A DNA stretch of 64,000 nt from Ampelocalamus luodianensis (taxonomy: Eukaryota; Streptophyta; Magnoliopsida; Poales; Poaceae): assembly GCA_036346255.1 (NCBI GenBank), contig CM070625.1:15275488-15339487 (forward strand), in the 5' to 3' direction. Under the pieces are notes generated by a model. It ran no database searches, was not told the DNA's origin, and saw nothing but the letters and a program-made list of their open reading frames with translations. Positions 61,801 to 64,000 of this stretch are shown in pieces. Every line of letters starts with the position of its first letter. Within the stretch, counting starts at the first letter, position 1. The translations under genes and the position numbers were made by a program.

Positions 61801-62606
61801 TATATTTTCTTCATAACCCTTGTTCTTCCTCAGATAATCATAAGCTAGTGTACACAGGTGGGGGCATTCATTCACATGGTTAAACCCAATTTGCCTAGCT
61901 GAAAAAGGCCACAAATTTTGTCAGGAATACATACATGCAAAGCAAGTAGGTGAGGGAAACAGCGCAGGTCCAAAATGACATCATAATTCATAACACGTGC
62001 GGCTACAACCACCAAGAACATGCCATGCATTTGGAATCTTGTAAGTGACCTGCATGCGTTAGAAAACATAATTTAATGCCTTCTCCCAAATTTTTTTTTT
62101 TGTATAAGCAATTTTTTTTTTAAAAAAAAAAACATTTTGTATCGGCAAGTTGGCTCTACTCAAACCTCCACGACATCCAATAATTCACAAATCGAGATGC
62201 TTGTGCCACTGGTGTTCCAAGCTGTATCCTTGTTTCTCGGATTGGGCCAAGTAAACAAACAGTAAGGCGAACCCCCGAAATTGACCCAGTTCGCCTCATG
62301 ATATGGATGTTATAAACAACACAGCCGAACACGAGCAGTGTCCATAAAACCAAAATAGAAATGCAAAGCTGTTCTTTTCTCTCGATATCACGGGTGGAAT
62401 TCGGTCTAATTGTTGCTCACAACGCAGAGCACAATTCACTCTATGGTAGTCAGTAGCCAACACCAGCGGGGGCAGCCAAAGCTAAAAGCACGGGCAGGAG
62501 TAAGGACCGTACCGACATAATGCGAGAACCTCTCGAGCTCCTCGACGCGGCCGGCGTCGGACACCACCAGCCGCGGCGCCAGCGCGGCCTCGGGGCCGCC
62601 CCTCAT
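46880..62606 (-). CDS. Plant zeta-toxin-domain P-loop protein, 8 exons, 477 aa, with an 11.46-kb retroelement-filled intron
   Basis: Exons in gene order: 62606-62513, 61898-61675, 61164-61103, 60010-59789, 48324-48195, 47894-47569, 47331-47190, 47113-46880. The total is 1434 nt, GT-AG throughout and in frame. The Walker A motif LLLMGGGMGAGKSTVLKD is at the end of exon 4. Exon 5 gives VVVEADAFKETDVIYRAIS and exon 6 VIMDGTLSWEPFVQQTIDMA, matching the zeta/kinase-like fold in order. The family is a chromosomal plant kinase-like protein related in fold to bacterial zeta enzymes; its substrate is not known to me and it is not evidence of a toxin-antitoxin system. Exon 1 (MRGGPEAALAPRLVVSDAGR) has no clear targeting signal. 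The ATG at 62606 is chosen because the longer upstream frame is not in phase with exon 2. Intron 4 (48325-59788) contains two copia elements, yet its donor and acceptor are intact. Whether the transcript is still spliced correctly is unknown. Confidence 0.9.
48603..48733 (-). mobile_element. 3' LTR of copia element A (131 bp)
   Basis: On the minus strand it starts TGTTAGATATG after the purine-rich GAGTTTGAGGAG (polypurine tract) and ends TTCACTCTAATA. The first about 90 bp of its distal part recur at 54724-54810, next to the primer-binding site. Confidence 0.75.
50560..50800. repeat. Copia A segment duplicated (copy 1)
   Basis: Nearly identical to 52322-52573, with small indels concentrated at the left side. 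The two copies bracket the copia-B-derived piece at 50806-52320 as direct repeats. Confidence 0.88.
50806..52320 (+). mobile_element. Partial copy of copia B (gag end to integrase) embedded in copia A
   Basis: It matches 56160-57712 almost base for base. For example, the protease ORF starting MSMLDEFKSYTPFSPTYMRT occurs at 51019 and 56373, and the integrase block NGVAERK in both. It differs by clustered 1-3-base losses (for example near 50940, 51470, 51885 and 51950). Its ends join copia A at short shared words (near AAGAGTAAC and ATTGAGGAAGA). It has no LTR of its own, so it was not inserted by normal integration. Confidence 0.85.
52322..52573. repeat. Copia A segment duplicated (copy 2)
   Basis: Second copy of 50560-50800. 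Copia A continues from its right end toward 54723. Confidence 0.88.
54724..54815 (-). mobile_element. 5' LTR of copia element A, truncated
   Basis: Matches 48603-48690 (TATTAGAGTGAACCTTAATT and onward) and lies directly next to the primer-binding-site-like sequence. Similarity stops near 54810, so the LTR's other end is missing. Confidence 0.7.
54816..55213. other. GC-rich segment between copia A and copia B, unknown
   Basis: The GC-rich start (54820-55020) differs from both elements; after it comes sequence leading into the copia B gag. ORFs on both strands have no recognised domain. It could be the copia B leader or a captured host fragment. Confidence 0.3.
55214..56287 (+). pseudogene. 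Copia element B gag, one stop plus frame break
   Basis: The gag core (55214-55888) holds LEGLRNYLSWSRRALLILRT, WRTWSTTNSLVVVWLLNSVS and VMEYVAELQRLWVDLDHYD (UBN2/Copia gag type), ending with TGA at 55886. The CCHC knuckle CFNCGETGHLSRNYPHPRKP lies in the next segment (55970-56287), with the third position Cys replaced by Tyr in the usual CPHP context. It is a host-genome retroelement, nearly complete but not intact. Confidence 0.88.
56288..59635 (+). pseudogene. Copia element B pol (protease, integrase, RT, RNase H), several stops
   Basis: Protease WIIDSGASTHVMSML (about 56347). Pre-integrase MHYRLGHISFETM (about 56760) is in a shifted frame. Integrase has SDVWTSPVVSASGMKYFV, RTDNGTEYVNKEF and PPQNGVAERKNRHLLEVARS (56940-57290), followed by GYSSVQKGYKC and a TGA at 57545. 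Reverse transcriptase has YQLDVKNAFLHSDLQEEVYM, RLRKSLYGLKQSPRAWFDRF and the catalytic YVDDIVITGDD (58420-58710), with stops near 58188, 58316 and 58616. RNase H has YCDADWANWLDDRRSTSGYY, KLWCDNQSAINIANNPV and EQIADYLTKELG (59165-59570). The domain order protease-integrase-RT-RNase H is that of Ty1/copia. It lies antisense to the zeta-domain gene in intron 4. Confidence 0.92.
59643..59762 (+). mobile_element. 3' LTR of copia element B (about 107-120 bp)
   Basis: It starts TGTTGAGTATATGGGTCATA right after a purine tract (TTGAGAGGAAG). It may end at ATCTACA (59750) or ATTGACA (59762). It contains a near-palindrome around GGCCCATATGGCCC. No 5' partner was found, so element B is 5' truncated or its left LTR was lost where it meets element A. 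Confidence 0.6.
61259..61618. mobile_element. Foldback/MITE-like element in intron 2 of the zeta-domain gene
   Basis: The left end (about 61261-61325) and the reverse complement of the right end (about 61555-61618) align over about 65 bp, sharing CGCGAGCGAATTG and CAAAAATRGCAC. The middle holds several TTCACT-type short repeats. No exact target duplication was found, so the superfamily is not assigned. It has no coding capacity. Confidence 0.7.
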
Positions 62607-63570
62607 GCCCCCTCGCCTCCCCTCCGCCCGGCGGCGTCAGACGGCCGCGCTCGCGGAGGTCGAGCAGAGGCAGAGCACCGCCAAGTGAGATGACAAGGTG
62701 CACGAGCCCACGCCCAAGCCCATCTGGCGTCAGTCAAGACTCGAGAAGGATGCCGATGCGGCGTCAATTGTTTATACGAAACGCTAGCGAGGGAGGGGGA
62801 CGACGAGACGAGCAAAGTGAGACCGGGGTAGTGAGTGCGGGGGTTGGAAACTTGGAGCCGGACGGTGGCGTGCTCTACTTCCCTACGGAACTGAATTCGC
62901 GGCGGCGATGGCGCGGAATGCGCGGGGAAGACTAAGCGAGGAAGAAAGGCAGGGGAGATTGGGGTGGGGTGCGATATATAGTTCGCGGCCTCGCGACGGC
63001 GCACGGGCCCTACATGTCCAGATTCCAGGGTCCGAATTGTCACCGCCATGTGCGATGATCTCTGCTCCTGATGCATCGACAATGTCAACTCATGATCTTA
63101 GCGGGCTTATTGTCCGAGTAGCAAAGGATTATTATCCGTTTGATAACACTGCATGTCACAAAAAAAGAGGTTGTTTTCGGACATTGATATATATTTAGAA
63201 CAAAATAAAATGGTAATATTACAAAAGCATTTTTCAAGATATATCTACACATATCATTTTTCATCTATCTGATTAAAACATTTATAAAAATATAGTTGGT
63301 CAAAGTTCGTCACTTGTGTTTGACTGGTGGGAGTAGGGCAAAAATGTCCCAGATTGTAGATAAAGAAAAAATACAGCTCAATCTAGCACTAATGCAATGT
63401 ATAGGAATTTAAAAGCAAGTAACCAGCGTTGCTCTAATAGCGCTCTAACTTGCAACCTATACAACCTTGAAAAAAAAAAGAACTTATAAACTATACCAAA
63501 TGGATATTTGCTGAAAACAAAGCCTGTGAGCAGATGCATACCTAGAAGGCGCAGTCGCAGGTCAGGTCTT
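62607..63570. other. Upstream region of the zeta-domain gene, no other gene seen
   Basis: It includes the GC-rich presumed promoter and leader (62607-63000), then AT-rich sequence. ATATATAG near 62973-62980 on the plus strand and its complement are TATA-like but about 370 bp from the ATG. ORFs here have no domain. Confidence 0.35.
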
Positions 63571-63697
63571 CTACTCAAGTTTCTCCTCCCCCAACAACTA
63601 TCAGGCACTAACCTGGTCCAATATGGCGATTCTCCTACTCAAGTTTCTCCTCCCCAACAAGTATCAGGCACTAACCTGGTCCAATATGGCAATATCG
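63571..63697. repeat. 64-bp tandem duplication, 2 copies
   Basis: Units begin CTACTCAAGTTTCTCCTCCC at 63571 and 63635 and end near TCCAATATGGCRAT. They differ at only a few positions. Confidence 0.9.
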
Positions 63698-64000
63698 CCT
63701 GAAACTGGCAGTAGGAGGCTGGCGCCTGGCACAGCCAGCAACTGACCCAAAAGCCAACCGGTTTGCACCACTTTTTGACGAGACTCGTCAAACCGGGTGA
63801 CCGTTTTTACGGCTCCCAATATTTTTGAAGAACACTAGAACAACGTGAAATAAGGCGTTCAATCAGAAAAGCACTCAAGAACTTATAGCAACTAAACGCG
63901 GCAAACACTTTACAGAATGTATCCCTTTCTTTCCCCTTTTAAAATTAAAAAGTTGCAAATTACAGGCCATGAGAAAGCTCAGACCCAGCACCAACATCTG
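63698..64000. other. Window end, nothing recognised
   Basis: Unremarkable sequence, possibly the 3' side of a gene beyond the window. No ORF or repeat is supported. Confidence 0.3.

Noticed and set aside
46880..62606. A toxin-antitoxin system
   Set aside because: The zeta-like domain is in a spliced plant gene with no antitoxin neighbour; the name reflects fold similarity only.
62482..62703. ATG at 62703 as start of the zeta-domain gene
   Set aside because: That frame does not join exon 2 in phase; the ATG at 62606 does.

Overview
The window is nuclear DNA from a grass (Poaceae), probably Oryza or a close relative. The signs are plant-type multi-exon genes with GC-rich 5' ends, proteins that read like their rice counterparts, a chloroplast PsbW precursor, a mitochondrial complex I subunit, a NAC factor, and flanks dominated by grass LTR retrotransposons, MULEs and MITEs. 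Species identity is inferred from protein resemblance only; no search was run.

Layout. 1-13030 is a nested transposon block. A degenerate Mutator-like element (4214-12360, 9-bp target duplication) sits in an older LTR sequence and was itself hit by a 4.4-kb LTR element (4433-8832, 5-bp target duplication). A 372-bp MULE-type MITE (13576-13947) borders the first gene island. 14528-28440 holds four genes: a TruD/PUS7-type pseudouridine synthase (19 exons, minus, with an in-frame TGA and a U12-type AT-AC intron), complex I 24-kDa subunit NDUFV2 (10 exons, minus), an intronless NAC protein (plus, head to head with NDUFV2) and PsbW (2 exons, minus). 29200-31030 has a possible orphan leader exon and a broken last-exon fragment of ribosomal protein S15. 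31187-46800 is a second repeat block: a solo-LTR candidate, a gypsy LTR plus gag remnant, several tandem arrays, a 582-bp hAT-like element, further LTRs, and a CT/TA microsatellite holding a Micron-like insertion. 46880-62606 is one 8-exon minus-strand gene for a plant zeta-toxin-domain P-loop protein. Its 11.46-kb intron 4 is filled with two copia elements in opposite orientation plus a mosaic piece; all splice sites of the gene are kept.

The genes do not form a pathway. NDUFV2 and the NAC gene share a roughly 700-bp intergenic region with a cluster of site II (TGGGCC/T) motifs on the NDUFV2 side, as expected for a nuclear gene for a mitochondrial protein. Exon coordinates were worked out by hand from splice sites and reading-frame continuity; every assigned intron keeps frame. 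No tRNA, rRNA, CRISPR array or prokaryote-type system was seen.
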